Assembly: GCA_034423575.1 (NCBI GenBank)
Contig: DAOUIF010000022.1
Span: 1-64,000, forward strand
Direction of reading: 5' to 3'
Source: Bin87 sp034423575
GTDB taxonomy: Bacteria > Chloroflexota > Dehalococcoidia > Lucifugimonadales > UBA3495
Length of the DNA stretch: 64,000 bases
Shown here: positions 1 through 8,147 of the stretch, piece by piece
How positions within the stretch are numbered: position 1 is the stretch's first letter
Layout: each line of letters begins with the position of its first letter
Notes under the pieces: model-generated
The model's input: only the letters and a program-made list of their open reading frames with translations
Databases searched by the model: none
Told to the model about the DNA's origin: nothing
Made by a program: the position numbers and the translations under genes

Positions 1-176
1 TAGTTGTCTTTGAGCCAGTGGTAGAAAGCGCGGCGACTGACGTTCTTGATGGCGTGGAGGATGCCGATGCTGACCAACTCGCTGATGGAGAGCACGGCCT
101 GGCTATGCTGGGGAACCGCGGGCAAGGCGTCGTCTATCTTGCAGTAAGGCTCGGTGATAAACTCGGCAATGTTCAT
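1..176 (-). CDS. Transposase, N-terminal part, runs off the window
   Basis: Reading leftwards from the ATG at 176 there is an open frame of 58 codons to the window edge with no stop. It begins MNIAEFITEPYCKIDDALP and continues with a helix-rich stretch ending in SRRAFYHWLKDN. This resembles the N-terminus of DDE transposases of the IS982/IS4 kind, but the catalytic part lies outside the window, so the family is uncertain. It is on the same strand as the subtilase-like gene and starts only 59 bases beyond that gene's stop, which suggests that the insertion lies at the broken end of the peptidase gene. Confidence 0.5.
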   Translation of the reverse strand, partial: MNIAEFITEPYCKIDDALPAVPQHSQAVLSISELVSIGILHAIKNVSRRAFYHWLKDN

Positions 177-234
177 GGGGTTCCTCGCTGCTGAGTGTCG
201 TCAACCAGCAGGTTGCGGGAACTCCATGACAATT

Positions 235-2166
235 TCAACTTTTTCTCAAACTAGCACCAATGGTTACAAGGTTGGAATGGACAAAACTCTCCAGCGCGTA
301 ATCGTCATCTCCTCCCGCTTGGTCGTTACCGCTGTGTCCCAATTGTTTTTCTATTATCTGCCCATGTATTCTTACATTTTTCTCGTAGAGACCAAAATCC
401 AAGTTCAACTCATTAGCATCTTTGTTGGAGGAGGCATTACCGCCCCAGCGCAAATGGTAATAAAACTTGGTTCCGCTTTTAAGGTCAACGCTGCTGCTGT
501 ACTGGATCCGGTTGCAATCATCGGTGCCAGTCGTTCCGTTAAACCTGACCAAGTTGGCGCTGGTGAGGGCGTATGACCTGGCGGTCGGCTGACCGGAGGG
601 GTTAGCGATGCCCTCGCGCCGGGCGAACCGGGTCCCTCTGGCCTGGTTCCCCGCTGCGTTCACCCACACGATGGGGTTGTTGATGATACTGCCGTTGGCG
701 TCCCGTCTCAGGTTGCCGTTGCTTTCCCAGATTACGCCGCTAACCGCCGTGTCAATGGCCGTCAGAGGACTGTAGCTGCCGTCATCGTAGGCGGTGCCGT
801 CGCCGGAGCCATCAAAGGGCCAGCCGCGGGAGTGAATGATGACATCCACTCCCTCTTCGATCATCCATTCAATCGTCTCTTTCAACTGACCGTGCCGATA
901 GTCTTGGCCAAGATACGGGATTGAAGGGTTGGAAATGAACAGAGAAGCTCCGGGCGCGATGTCAATCGCTGCTTCCGCGACCGCAGTGCCATGGTTAATA
1001 CCAAGCAGACGAGACTGACAAGCGTACGTTCCTATGGTATGAAAACCCAGCGAATTATAGCATCTTGCCTTGACTGCATTAACGCCTGTGAGTGGTGGTA
1101 ATTCTCCTTTACCGGCCATTTGATTGTATCCATTAAATCCAACGTCGATGACACCAATTTTCATGCGGTTGCCGCTGTCGTCCATGCCCTCAATGCCGGC
1201 ACCCTGCCAGTCATTGGCACCATGCAGGGCTATGGCCGCGCTGGCTACCGTGGGTTGGGGAGTTGGAGTGGCCGTACTTATCCCGCCTTGTTGCCCAGTG
1301 GCCCCTCCGGTAGGCTGATCCTCCGGCGGTTTGTACATGTCCAGCTCTTCCTGCACCCCTGGGTCTGACAAATCCGCGCCGTACCCGTATCCGTTTACAA
1401 TGATGGCACCAGGTTGTTGAGACAGCGGGAGCAATAGAGACACCGGGACGAAGCCGGCTATCACCATGGTCTCCACAGGATGAGACATCATGTACACGTC
1501 GTTGCTTTTTAGGTAACGAAGTGCGCTATGGGCATTGGCCGAAGTGTCAAAATCGGCGACAATCAGGACTTTGCCTTCCCAGTAAGGCAAATAGGAAAGA
1601 GTAACTGCTTCCTGTTCCGTTATCAAGCCGGCATCATACTGGGATACAATCGAGTCTAGCTCTTTATCCAGCTTCTCGTAGTACTTTTCGATTGTGTCGA
1701 TAAGGAGCACTCCCGTCTGTTTGGACAAGGAATCCAACAGCGACACAGGCACCACGGCCTCAAAATCTGTGAGACCATCTGGATTAGTCGGTATTGAATG
1801 TAAGACCGTGCCGCTATTGCTTGCCAAAAATTGCTCTATCCTACTTCTGGTTTCTATGTCCGCCGTGTAGATGTTCACTCGAATGGTCGCTGGGCGCTCC
1901 GACGCCGACTGTCCAGTGGCTCCGGAAGACGCTGCGGCGATAGTCGCCTGCTTTACGACCACCGCGTGCGTTACGGTGCTCAACTCAGCTTGCCAGGTCG
2001 GCGTAGGGGTGTGGGTGGGATCAGCAGATGAAGTGGGTTCTGGTGTTCCCTCCTGCTCTCCCGGCGCGGACGGCGCACAGGCCAGGGCCACCAGCGCCAG
2101 GGCAATCAGGCCCACGGCCAGCGTCAGGACGAGCAGGCGGAAGGTATTGCGGCGGGTTGTCGGCAT
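235..2166 (-). CDS. Subtilisin-like (S8) lipoprotein, C-terminally truncated
   Basis: A 643-residue exported protein. The N-terminus is a basic and hydrophobic signal ending at Cys30 (VALAC), a near-lipobox, followed by a Pro/Thr-rich linker. Two related modules follow at about 94-160 and 198-260, both ending in a 'PVSLL..LS' segment; they look like duplicated propeptide/inhibitor-type domains. The S8 fold then shows the catalytic Asp in IGVIDVGFNG (D341), the His in NHGTAVAEAA (H392) and the oxyanion Asn in VNAAGNQA (N507). The serine motif (GTSxA) is not present before the stop at 235, and a transposase frame begins just beyond, so I infer truncation and probably no activity. Base composition is less GC-rich than the metabolic genes to the right. 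The 91-residue secreted ORF lies just upstream on the same strand. Confidence 0.75.
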   Translation of the reverse strand: MPTTRRNTFRLLVLTLAVGLIALALVALACAPSAPGEQEGTPEPTSSADPTHTPTPTWQAELSTVTHAVVVKQATIAAASSGATGQSASERPATIRVNIYTADIETRSRIEQFLASNSGTVLHSIPTNPDGLTDFEAVVPVSLLDSLSKQTGVLLIDTIEKYYEKLDKELDSIVSQYDAGLITEQEAVTLSYLPYWEGKVLIVADFDTSANAHSALRYLKSNDVYMMSHPVETMVIAGFVPVSLLLPLSQQPGAIIVNGYGYGADLSDPGVQEELDMYKPPEDQPTGGATGQQGGISTATPTPQPTVASAAIALHGANDWQGAGIEGMDDSGNRMKIGVIDVGFNGYNQMAGKGELPPLTGVNAVKARCYNSLGFHTIGTYACQSRLLGINHGTAVAEAAIDIAPGASLFISNPSIPYLGQDYRHGQLKETIEWMIEEGVDVIIHSRGWPFDGSGDGTAYDDGSYSPLTAIDTAVSGVIWESNGNLRRDANGSIINNPIVWVNAAGNQARGTRFARREGIANPSGQPTARSYALTSANLVRFNGTTGTDDCNRIQYSSSVDLKSGTKFYYHLRWGGNASSNKDANELNLDFGLYEKNVRIHGQIIEKQLGHSGNDQAGGDDDYALESFVHSNLVTIGASLRKS

Positions 2167-2178
2167 GAGCTGGTCTCC

Positions 2179-2454
2179 TTATAGTCGGCCGGAGTCACGT
2201 TCTGCTTGCCCACATCCTTGAACACAAGGTCCGTGGCACGGTTTGGAGTTGTCGCTTTCCTTGATGGTCTCCCACTGGAACTCGCCAGCCACCAGGGCGG
2301 TGCCGTACTGCGTTTCCTCGTAGCGTATCTCACAATCGCCGTTGACTGAATCGTACGACTGAAAGTGGGCTTGGATCGGCGTGGCCATGGCGATGAAAGC
2401 CATCACCGAGATGGCCATGATCGACAGGGCGACCGTTGGAAATAGAAATCTCAT
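2179..2454 (-). CDS. Small secreted protein, possibly frameshifted
   Basis: A 91-residue frame starting MRFLFPTVALSIMAIS with a clear signal peptide (hydrophobic to about residue 29, cleavage near IQA-HF). The start has a purine-rich AGGAGATGCGAAGG stretch just upstream. Its last third (KPCHGPCVQGCGQAERDSG) looks out of character. In the overlapping -1/+1 frame the same DNA reads ATDLVFKDVGKQNVTPADYK, which looks like more natural protein sequence, so a single-base indel around 2250 may have broken a longer gene. It ends 12 bases before the subtilase-like lipoprotein and would be the first gene of that transcript. No family recognised. Confidence 0.5.
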   Translation of the reverse strand: MRFLFPTVALSIMAISVMAFIAMATPIQAHFQSYDSVNGDCEIRYEETQYGTALVAGEFQWETIKESDNSKPCHGPCVQGCGQAERDSGRL

Positions 2455-2643
2455 ACCTTCGCATCTCCTGACGACGCTCCGGCACCCGGCGCGATTGTCA
2501 TCGGGGGCGAATGCGCCCCATCAATTCTGCGTATCTACTTCCGTTCGCTGAGTCGCTTCACCGAACGCGCAGTTGATGTCCACATGGTGGCCCCGACAGG
2601 ACGACGGTCTGGAACCGTCGCTAGCCGGTGAACCCCAGCCAAA

Positions 2644-2704
2644 CAAAAAGCCCCGCCGCTGACGACAAGGCTGGACACAAGCAGGAACACCGGGCTACCA
2701 TTGA
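2644..2704 (-). repeat. Leader hairpin element, copy 1 (terminator-like on - strand)
   Basis: About 61 bp matching 41483-41542 at roughly 85-90% by eye. Read on the - strand it forms AGCCTTG (2672-2666) pairing with CGGGGCT (2655-2649; two G-U pairs) followed by a run of five U, i.e. an intrinsic-terminator shape. It stands about 190 bases upstream of the first gene of the subtilase-like locus. The rest of 2455-2767 holds only this leader; I see no other gene in it. Confidence 0.55.
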
Positions 2705-2767
2705 TTTACCGCCGCCGATTACAGACGAGCAGTCTCTCGCCTGGGTAGAATTGTCCGCATCGGCAAG

Positions 2768-3184
2768 ATGTCTTACAGTTTCGTGATTTTGGCGGTTTGT
2801 ACGTTGCTGTTCGCCCTGCGCGTGCTTGGGCAGGCGCTGGTCGTGACTCGCGCTCCTCGGTGGCTTCCGTCAAACGAGCACTGGTACTCGGGACTCATGC
2901 CATACAGAATCCTGTTGCCGGCACAGCTGGCGCTTCTGGCGGTCATGATCGTCATAGCAATCGACGTCTACCGCGGCCAGGGAATGTTCACGGCGGGCTG
3001 GTGGGCCGGAGCGGCGGTGTACCTGGCGGCACTGTCCTGGTTCTACTTTGCGGCGATGGTCGTCCGGTACGTCCTGACGATGGCGCTACGGCCAGACTTG
3101 AGATGGTTCAGGCGCACCATTCCGATCTGGCTGCACATGGTCCTCGCAGTTGCGCTATGGGCGTTCGCCGATTACCACTCGTAG
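2768..3184 (+). CDS. Four-helix integral membrane protein of unknown function
   Basis: A 138-residue protein with four predicted membrane segments: about residues 4-22, 46-66, 76-98 and 115-135. The loop after the first helix contains APRWLPSNEHWYSGLMPY, which may be a recognisable motif of this unnamed family. The gene is convergent with the flavin monooxygenase on the other strand and the two coding regions overlap by 30 bases at their 3' ends. I do not recognise a characterised family. Its size and hydropathy look like a small accessory or quinone-facing membrane protein, but nothing in the sequence assigns a function. Confidence 0.65.
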   Translation: MSYSFVILAVCTLLFALRVLGQALVVTRAPRWLPSNEHWYSGLMPYRILLPAQLALLAVMIVIAIDVYRGQGMFTAGWWAGAAVYLAALSWFYFAAMVVRYVLTMALRPDLRWFRRTIPIWLHMVLAVALWAFADYHS

Positions 3185-4297
3185 CGACCTGTGTGCGATA
3201 AGCCGTCCTATCCGATGGGCGTCGACGCGGATGTTGTAAAGGCCTCCGCGCCCGTCGTAGTTGTGACCGACGAAGTACAGGTCTGGGTGGCTGACGCTCC
3301 GCACCCGGTCCCTGCGGTCGGCGTATCCACACTCATCTCTTGCACCGTACCGACCCATCCATTCAATTGCCGCCCGGTACCCGGTCGCCAGCACCACCGT
3401 GTCGCCGACCCACTCAGTCCCATCCGTGAAGCGCACACCGTTTTCACTCAATTCAGCCACACCGGGCAGCACGCGCACCCGTCCCGCGTTGACGTGATCC
3501 AGGATGGCACGACCAATCACGGGAAAATCCTGACAGCGGTCGGATACCAGTTTCCTGGGCAAGTTGGCGGTCCCTTGCGTCAGCAGGCCGCCGAGCATGC
3601 CTGTCGCACGCACAATCCGCCGTTGTATCGCACTTGGGAGCCACGACATCGCCCAACCTAAGTATTGGGAGGGGATGCCGGCAACGCTTCTCGGAATGAC
3701 GTTGGCGCCCGACCGCACGGATATGGCGACCTCCGTCCCCGTGTTGGCCAGTTCCGATCCGATCTCCGCCGCCGAATTTCCGATCCCGACCACCAGGACC
3801 GACCGTCCCAAGCTTTCGTCGGGCCGCCGGTACTGCGAGCTGTGGAACATCAGCCCGGTGTAGGAGGACGTCCCCAGGAAGTCCGGCAACACTGGCGAGG
3901 ACATGATCCCGGTGGCAACGACGACGGCGCTGGACTGAAAGGGGGATCCGGCGGTTTCGACCATCCAACTGCCGTTTTCCCGCCGAAGTCCCGTCGCTTC
4001 TATCCCGGTCCGGATCGGCAGCTGAAACCGATCCACGTAGCTCGCAAGGTACGCAGCGAACTCCGACCGGGTGGGAAACAGGGACGTCTGTGCCGGGAAT
4101 GACATTCCAGGGAGTGAACTGAGATGTTTGCCCGTGTGTAGCCTCAGGCTGTCGTAGGCCTGTCCCCACATCCACCCAGCATGGTCGCCTCGTTCCAGAA
4201 TGACGTTGGAAATCCGCCGTGCAGCCAGCTGCTGAGAGACTGCGAGCCCGCCTGGCCCGCCTCCCACAATGACGACGTCAAAACACTCAACCGACAT
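3155..4297 (-). CDS. Flavin-containing monooxygenase / NAD(P)H oxidoreductase
   Basis: A 380-residue soluble flavoprotein. The FAD-binding Rossmann motif is near the N-terminus (VVIVGGGPGGLAVS, about residues 8-21), followed by an 'LERGDHAGWMW' strand-helix unit. A second nucleotide-binding motif for NAD(P)H is SVLVVGIGNSAAEIGSEL at about 165-182. ATG motifs (VVVATG, VVLATGYR) flank the domains as in group B flavin monooxygenases (FMO, YUCCA-like, Baeyer-Villiger type). Known members oxygenate soft nucleophiles or ketones using NADPH and O2; the substrate cannot be read here. The gene overlaps the convergent membrane-protein gene at its 3' end. Length is typical for the short YUCCA-like members. 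Confidence 0.85.
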   Translation of the reverse strand: MSVECFDVVIVGGGPGGLAVSQQLAARRISNVILERGDHAGWMWGQAYDSLRLHTGKHLSSLPGMSFPAQTSLFPTRSEFAAYLASYVDRFQLPIRTGIEATGLRRENGSWMVETAGSPFQSSAVVVATGIMSSPVLPDFLGTSSYTGLMFHSSQYRRPDESLGRSVLVVGIGNSAAEIGSELANTGTEVAISVRSGANVIPRSVAGIPSQYLGWAMSWLPSAIQRRIVRATGMLGGLLTQGTANLPRKLVSDRCQDFPVIGRAILDHVNAGRVRVLPGVAELSENGVRFTDGTEWVGDTVVLATGYRAAIEWMGRYGARDECGYADRRDRVRSVSHPDLYFVGHNYDGRGGLYNIRVDAHRIGRLIAHRSLRVVIGERP

Positions 4298-4421
4298 GTC
4301 GTACAGGCTGCCTCAATCCACTCGTCTGACTCATCGCGCGGCCCCTGATGTGAAGCCTCCAAGCCGCCGCCTGACGAAGCGCAGCAACGCCATCGACGAT
4401 TTGTGGGACTGGCCAAGCAAT

Positions 4422-4994
4422 CTAGATGCTCAACTCTCTGATCACTTCCGCATCGCGGTCATGTTCGTCGGGCCGGCCCAACAGTTGGTCCTTGAACTGA
4501 ATATCCCTCACCGCTCGCGCCTGTTTGGCTTCGATGCGCCTGGAAGACCAACCCGCCGCCATTATCTGGACCAGAGGAGAATGAAGACGGCCGGACCGTC
4601 TGTTCTGTTCGTACTCGATATTCAGCTTGGCCAACCGGTCGTCGATGGCCCGTCCCAAACGGATCACCGCCTCATCAGCCACTGGGAGGTTCGTAAGTTC
4701 CAATTGCAGGTTGTAACGGGAGGTCTCAGCGTACCCCACGGCCCGATAACAGTTGATGTCGTACCGGTAGAGGCCGTTGGGGGACGTGGTCACGATGTAA
4801 TGGCTTGCGCCGTCTTCCAATTGGCCCACCGTCAGGGCACGGGGGCGGTCGCTCTCTATGTCGCCCTCCGGAATGAATTCGTAGAAGTTGCTGGAACACT
4901 GCGGGGTGGGCGGGAACGCCGTGTGGTTGCAGTTGTCACCCGAGGAGGCAATTTCATCGTGACCGTTCACATCGGAAACCCCGTGCTGGTGCAC
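4422..4994 (-). pseudogene. Remnant of a GH3-family acyl-acid adenylating protein
   Basis: The 190-codon frame contains segments typical of the C-terminal part of GH3 auxin-responsive-promoter family proteins: SSNFYEFIPEGD, then LTVGQLEDGASHYIVTTSP followed by NGLYRYDI. After that the expected D-V-V-R-V-x-G region is disturbed (CYRAVGYAE) and a later C-terminal segment (LELTNLPVADEA, then AGWSSRR) follows directly, which implies an internal deletion. The first 30 residues do not look like the family and the N-terminal adenylating half is absent. GH3 proteins adenylate carboxylic acids and couple them to amino acids. This copy is certainly too short to do so. Confidence 0.65.
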
Positions 4995-5255
4995 GGCGGT
5001 CCCGGCACCAGGTCGTCCTACTGCGGCATTCCGCTGCGTGACGCGCTTCCCCGCCGGTTGCGAGAAGATACGGCTACCCCTCCAAAAATTGCTCGACGTG
5101 ACCTGCGTGGGCCGCCTAGCCGCCTTCGTCGGGGTTACGGCTCGGCGGGCTGTTCTGCTGTCATCGGCTGCACAGGTAGCTCAAGAATGACTGTCGGAGC
5201 CGCGGCTCGCCGGTTCCGGCGGGTGAGGATTGAAACCGGCGCCCTTTGTCGTTCG

Positions 5256-5963
5256 CTAACTCCCGCTGTGGTGCAACCGTTCCTCCAGCTGGCGAATGCG
5301 TTCTTCGGCTTGGAGTCTCAGATCGCGCTCGGCGTCGGCCCGGTGGCGTTCGCTTTCCAAGCTGGGGATGCGGTCTTCCGTGTTGGGATCATAGAAATCC
5401 AGCCGGCCCTGCCGCCAGCAGAGGTATAGCCCCAGGGCGGTGCTGTAGCCGCGCAGTTCCCCGTCGGGCAGTTCGTCCACCACGATGGGCTGGTACACGC
5501 CCTCGACCAACCGGTCCCCGGCCAGCTGTGTTCCATGGAACTCCCCGGTCTCGTCGAACCGCCAGTACTCGAGCACTCCCACCCTGGCGTAGAAATCGAC
5601 CTTTTCCCCGACGTCGACGTGGCCCGTGCGCCGGGAGGCGATCTCCAGCACCAGGTCCGGCGCTTTGCCCTGGAAGGACACCACGTAGCCGTTGTTGGCT
5701 TCGTACAGGTCGGGATCAACGTCGAAGGCGACCAGCAGGTCCGGGTAGCGGACCGGAGCGTCGGGAGCGGCGCAGACGTAGCGTTCGCCGGATACGATGG
5801 TAGTTTCGGGATGGCCCAGCCATGACTCCAAGCGGCCCTGGTTGCCTCCTTTGGCCAGTTGCTTCGAGCTGGTCATGTCGTCGGGATGCTTCTCCGGGAT
5901 GTCGGGCAGGCGGAAGGCCCGCGCATGCTCCGGAGCCGGCGGGGTGGTGCGGAGGCTGGTCAT
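5256..5963 (-). CDS. Uma2 family (DUF820) PD-(D/E)XK nuclease-like protein
   Basis: A 235-residue protein of the Uma2/DUF820 family, known in many Cyanobacteria and Chloroflexota as predicted restriction-like endonucleases with no settled role. Visible signatures are VRYPDLLVAFDVDPD (about 70-84), the core PDLVLEIASRRT (about 102-113) and VDFYARVGVLEYWRFD (about 120-137). The usual E-x-x-S is present, with the catalytic Asp in YPDLLVAFD and the Glu in VLEIAS. The last 40 residues (ERHRADAERDLRLQAEERI) form a charged coiled coil, a common tail in this family. The 260 bases upstream of the C-terminal side (4995-5255) show no gene. Confidence 0.85.
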   Translation of the reverse strand: MTSLRTTPPAPEHARAFRLPDIPEKHPDDMTSSKQLAKGGNQGRLESWLGHPETTIVSGERYVCAAPDAPVRYPDLLVAFDVDPDLYEANNGYVVSFQGKAPDLVLEIASRRTGHVDVGEKVDFYARVGVLEYWRFDETGEFHGTQLAGDRLVEGVYQPIVVDELPDGELRGYSTALGLYLCWRQGRLDFYDPNTEDRIPSLESERHRADAERDLRLQAEERIRQLEERLHHSGS

Positions 5964-6017
5964 GGGCGTTGCTCCCGGGGAATGGTTGGAGCGTATTGTG
6001 GGCCGCGGCGCCTGCCG

Positions 6018-6478
6018 GTGTCAACGAAAGAGTGTCGCGCTGCTGCCGTTGGTGGTGTCGTCTACGGCGACAACGCTGAATTCGGGAACGTCGTAGTCCT
6101 TGACGCCGGTGGTGGCCGACGACCGGTGCCCCAAGCGTAGACATTGCCTGGCAGTACGGTCAAGGTGATGAAGCCGGCGGCTTCGTTGACGTCGTCGCCG
6201 TCGGTGGCGACTAGCGTCGTCGTTGCGATGCGAAGCGTTGCCAGAGTGCCCCAGTTTCCGTTGGAAACGGCGCCCGGGCGCGCTTTCACGGCCCTGAGGC
6301 GGAAACCCGACGCTCTTGGGACGCGAAAACGATCCACGGGGCACTGTTTGCGCGAAAATGGGGCTGTCAACGACGCCGGCCGTCTCGTTGCCGGTGGCAA
6401 CCAGCGCCAACGTTCAGCGGCGTCGGAACTCCTGCTCCAGGCGGAGCGTTGATATCTGCACGATGGTGGGCCGTCCAT
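6018..6478 (-). pseudogene. Decayed Calx-beta/cadherin-like repeat protein fragment
   Basis: Two - strand frames alternate in making sense. One gives TLVATDGDDVNEAAGFITL then TVLPGNVYAWGT, and the other continues with SSATTGVKDYDVPEFSVVA then VDDTTNGSSATLF. Put together this is the pattern of Calx-beta-type repeats (acidic loop, D-x-N-E, TVLPG, SAT..V.D.DVP). At least one frameshift separates the halves near 6100 and another is likely near 6400 (ALVATGNETAGVVDS in the first frame). Such repeats occur in large secreted adhesins; here only a broken piece of about one and a half repeats remains, directly next to the IS630 remnant. Confidence 0.55.
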
Positions 6479-6515
6479 GGGGACAGCGCCGTGGCTCCGG
6501 CGTTTTGGCTAGTAT

Positions 6516-7150
6516 TCAGTCAAATGAAGAATGGCAGGGGTAGAGCCGACGGAGTTTGGTTCGGGCATCCCTGGTGGAAAAGCGCCAGTTGACGATTGCT
6601 GCCATGTTGTTGCGCTCTGACACGTTGGCGTTCACGGCCTGCTCCAGGCTCTCCTCGTCGGAATTGCGTCCTCGCAGGCACGCTCGGGCCAAGATGCTGA
6701 ACTCGATCTCCGCCATATTCAACCAGCTCCCGTGCTTGGGCGTGTAGTGGAACTCCAGGCGTTTCGCGATACGTCGAGCTTCAGCAGGAGGAAAGGTTTC
6801 GTACAGAGATGCCATGCGATGGGTGTTCAGAGCCTGCCCCGTACGTGATACGGGGCTGTCCAGGACCACGCGGATGACAGGAACGTCGGGATAGGCCTCA
6901 TCCACCAGCCAGCGCATCCGATGGGCGAAGTCCTGCATGGTTTCGCCGCTGGGTGACGGCCACGTGTCGCCAGCCCGCCTTGGGCTCGCAGCTCAGGAAC
7001 AAGTTTCGGGTACCGGCCCTCACGTACTCGTAGTCCTGGCGCCTCGGTCGCCCGGGCCGGATCGGCAGAGGCTCCCTGGTCTCGCCCAGCAACTGGGTGG
7101 AGGTAGCCGGTCTAACCTCCGTCACCGTCACGTCAAATATTCCTGGGTGC
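6516..7150 (-). mobile_element. IS630-family transposase remnant (frameshifted, N-terminus lost)
   Basis: Two overlapping - strand frames together give the C-terminal two thirds of an IS630 DDE transposase. The upstream piece has RPGRPRRQDYEYVRAGTRN and LFLSCEPKAGWRHVAVTQRR. After a frameshift near 6930 the second piece gives QDFAHRMRWLVDEAYPDVP, RVVLD, NTHRMASLYETF, then EFHYTPKHGSWLNMAEIE and a C-terminus ending KLRRLYP. This is the DDE_3 pattern with the second Asp in VLD and the Glu in AEIE. Between VLD and NTH, where the family normally has two residues, there are ten; the extra codons contain the palindrome at 6837-6855. The N-terminal helix-turn-helix half is missing. Non-functional. 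Confidence 0.85.
6837..6855. repeat. Short palindromic element, copy 1 (inside IS630 remnant)
   Basis: CCCCGTACGTGATACGGGG is a 7-bp perfect inverted repeat with a 5-base loop. It interrupts the conserved VLD-N-x-N-TH part of the IS630 transposase, adding about 24 bases in frame. The same palindrome with one loop change is at 35864-35882. Confidence 0.8.
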
Positions 7151-8062
7151 CCCTCCATCGTCGTTGAGAAGCGAGACCAAGAGAGCACTCTGCGCGTGCA
7201 GGAGGTACTCTTTCGCCTCGTAAACGCGGCATCCAGGCCAATTCATCGCCCCGGCAGATACCTCCTCGCCTCTGTGAACGGGCGGACACGGAAGGAAAAG
7301 AGCATCCTTTGGACTTACCCTCAGTATTTCCTCCGTGACTTGGTAAGGAAGGAATAGATCCCTGATCTCCTGTCGATCTTCGTTGGTTCCTCTTGCCGGC
7401 CAACAGTCGGTATAGATCACATCTGCGTCGGCCACTGCTGAGTGCAAATCCTGAGAAACGGATACTTCGCCTTGGGCCTCGCGGGCGATCCTTTGAAGGA
7501 ACTGGGCTTCAACCTCATATCCTACGGGGCACACTTGGATGACGTGTATTGGAAATCTCGCCGCAGCCTCGAACCAAGAGTAACCCAAGTTCGTCGCCTC
7601 ACCGACGAATGCGACACGCAGGTCGGTCAAATCGCCTCTCTGTTCCTTGACATAGGCCAAGTCTCCCAGTATCTCGCAGGGGTGGTTGAACGGCGTTCTG
7701 GCATTTACCACCGGAATTCGAACCGAACGAGCTAGCCTCAGCATTTGTTCGTGCGTTGCTGTCCTCGCGACGATAGCATGGAACCAGTTGCCCAGGTATC
7801 GGGCGACGTCTTCCAGAGGTTCGGCCACGTCGATAGCGGTCAGGATGTCGACAGACTTTCCACCGAGTTCGGCTATGCCCAATTCGAACGCAACTCGGTT
7901 ACGGAATCCGGTCGCACCCCACATCAGGGCTACGCGTCGTCCCTTGAGGGCTGGCGGAGACCTCCTTGCCATCCACAACTGGCGGAAAGTCTGCGCCGCG
8001 TTCACTAGGTGGCTCAGATCGTCTGCGGACCAATCAAGAAAAGAGATGAAGTCCATCGGCAT
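7133..8062 (-). CDS. Ornithine/aspartate carbamoyltransferase-like protein with altered active site
   Basis: A protein of the aspartate/ornithine carbamoyltransferase fold. I place the start at the ATG at 8062, 7 bases after AGGAGA, giving 309 residues; an upstream ATG at 8110 lacks such a site. The N-terminal carbamoyl-phosphate domain has WGATGFRNRVAFELG where the family has S-T-R-T-R: the arginines (54, 56) remain but the Ser is Gly and the second Thr is Asn. HPCE (127-130) replaces HPxQ. The C-terminal domain keeps DVIYTDCW and LPCPPVHRGEEV, close to the OTCase HCLP-HRGEE motif. Length is normal and the C-terminus (HAQSALLVSLLND) is intact. It may use a different carbamoyl acceptor or have lost transferase activity, like YgeW-type relatives. 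A terminator hairpin lies in its leader. The IS630 remnant abuts its 3' end. Confidence 0.75.
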   Translation of the reverse strand: MPMDFISFLDWSADDLSHLVNAAQTFRQLWMARRSPPALKGRRVALMWGATGFRNRVAFELGIAELGGKSVDILTAIDVAEPLEDVARYLGNWFHAIVARTATHEQMLRLARSVRIPVVNARTPFNHPCEILGDLAYVKEQRGDLTDLRVAFVGEATNLGYSWFEAAARFPIHVIQVCPVGYEVEAQFLQRIAREAQGEVSVSQDLHSAVADADVIYTDCWPARGTNEDRQEIRDLFLPYQVTEEILRVSPKDALFLPCPPVHRGEEVSAGAMNWPGCRVYEAKEYLLHAQSALLVSLLNDDGGAPRNI

Positions 8063-8113
8063 AGCATCGTCTCCTGACCCCGTCTGGCCATCCACGTGAT
8101 CATGCTCCAACGC

Positions 8114-8147
8114 AAAAAAGGGCCTCCCCGGAATGGTGGGGAGGCCC
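8114..8147 (-). terminator. Strong intrinsic terminator in the leader of the carbamoyltransferase-like gene
   Basis: On the - strand GGGCCTCCCC pairs perfectly with GGGGAGGCCC (10 bp, 8-base loop) and is followed by six U. It lies about 50 bases upstream of the chosen start of the carbamoyltransferase-like gene. No gene ends just upstream of it on this strand, so it is either an attenuator in a leader or the terminator of a lost or non-coding transcript. Confidence 0.75.

Noticed and set aside
154..576. 140-codon + strand frame at the left edge
   Set aside because: Runs across the transposase start and antisense to the subtilase end; no plausible start site or motif.
4269..5429. 386-codon + strand frame
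   Set aside because: Covers the GH3 remnant and the end of the Uma2 gene antisense; contains no recognisable motif.
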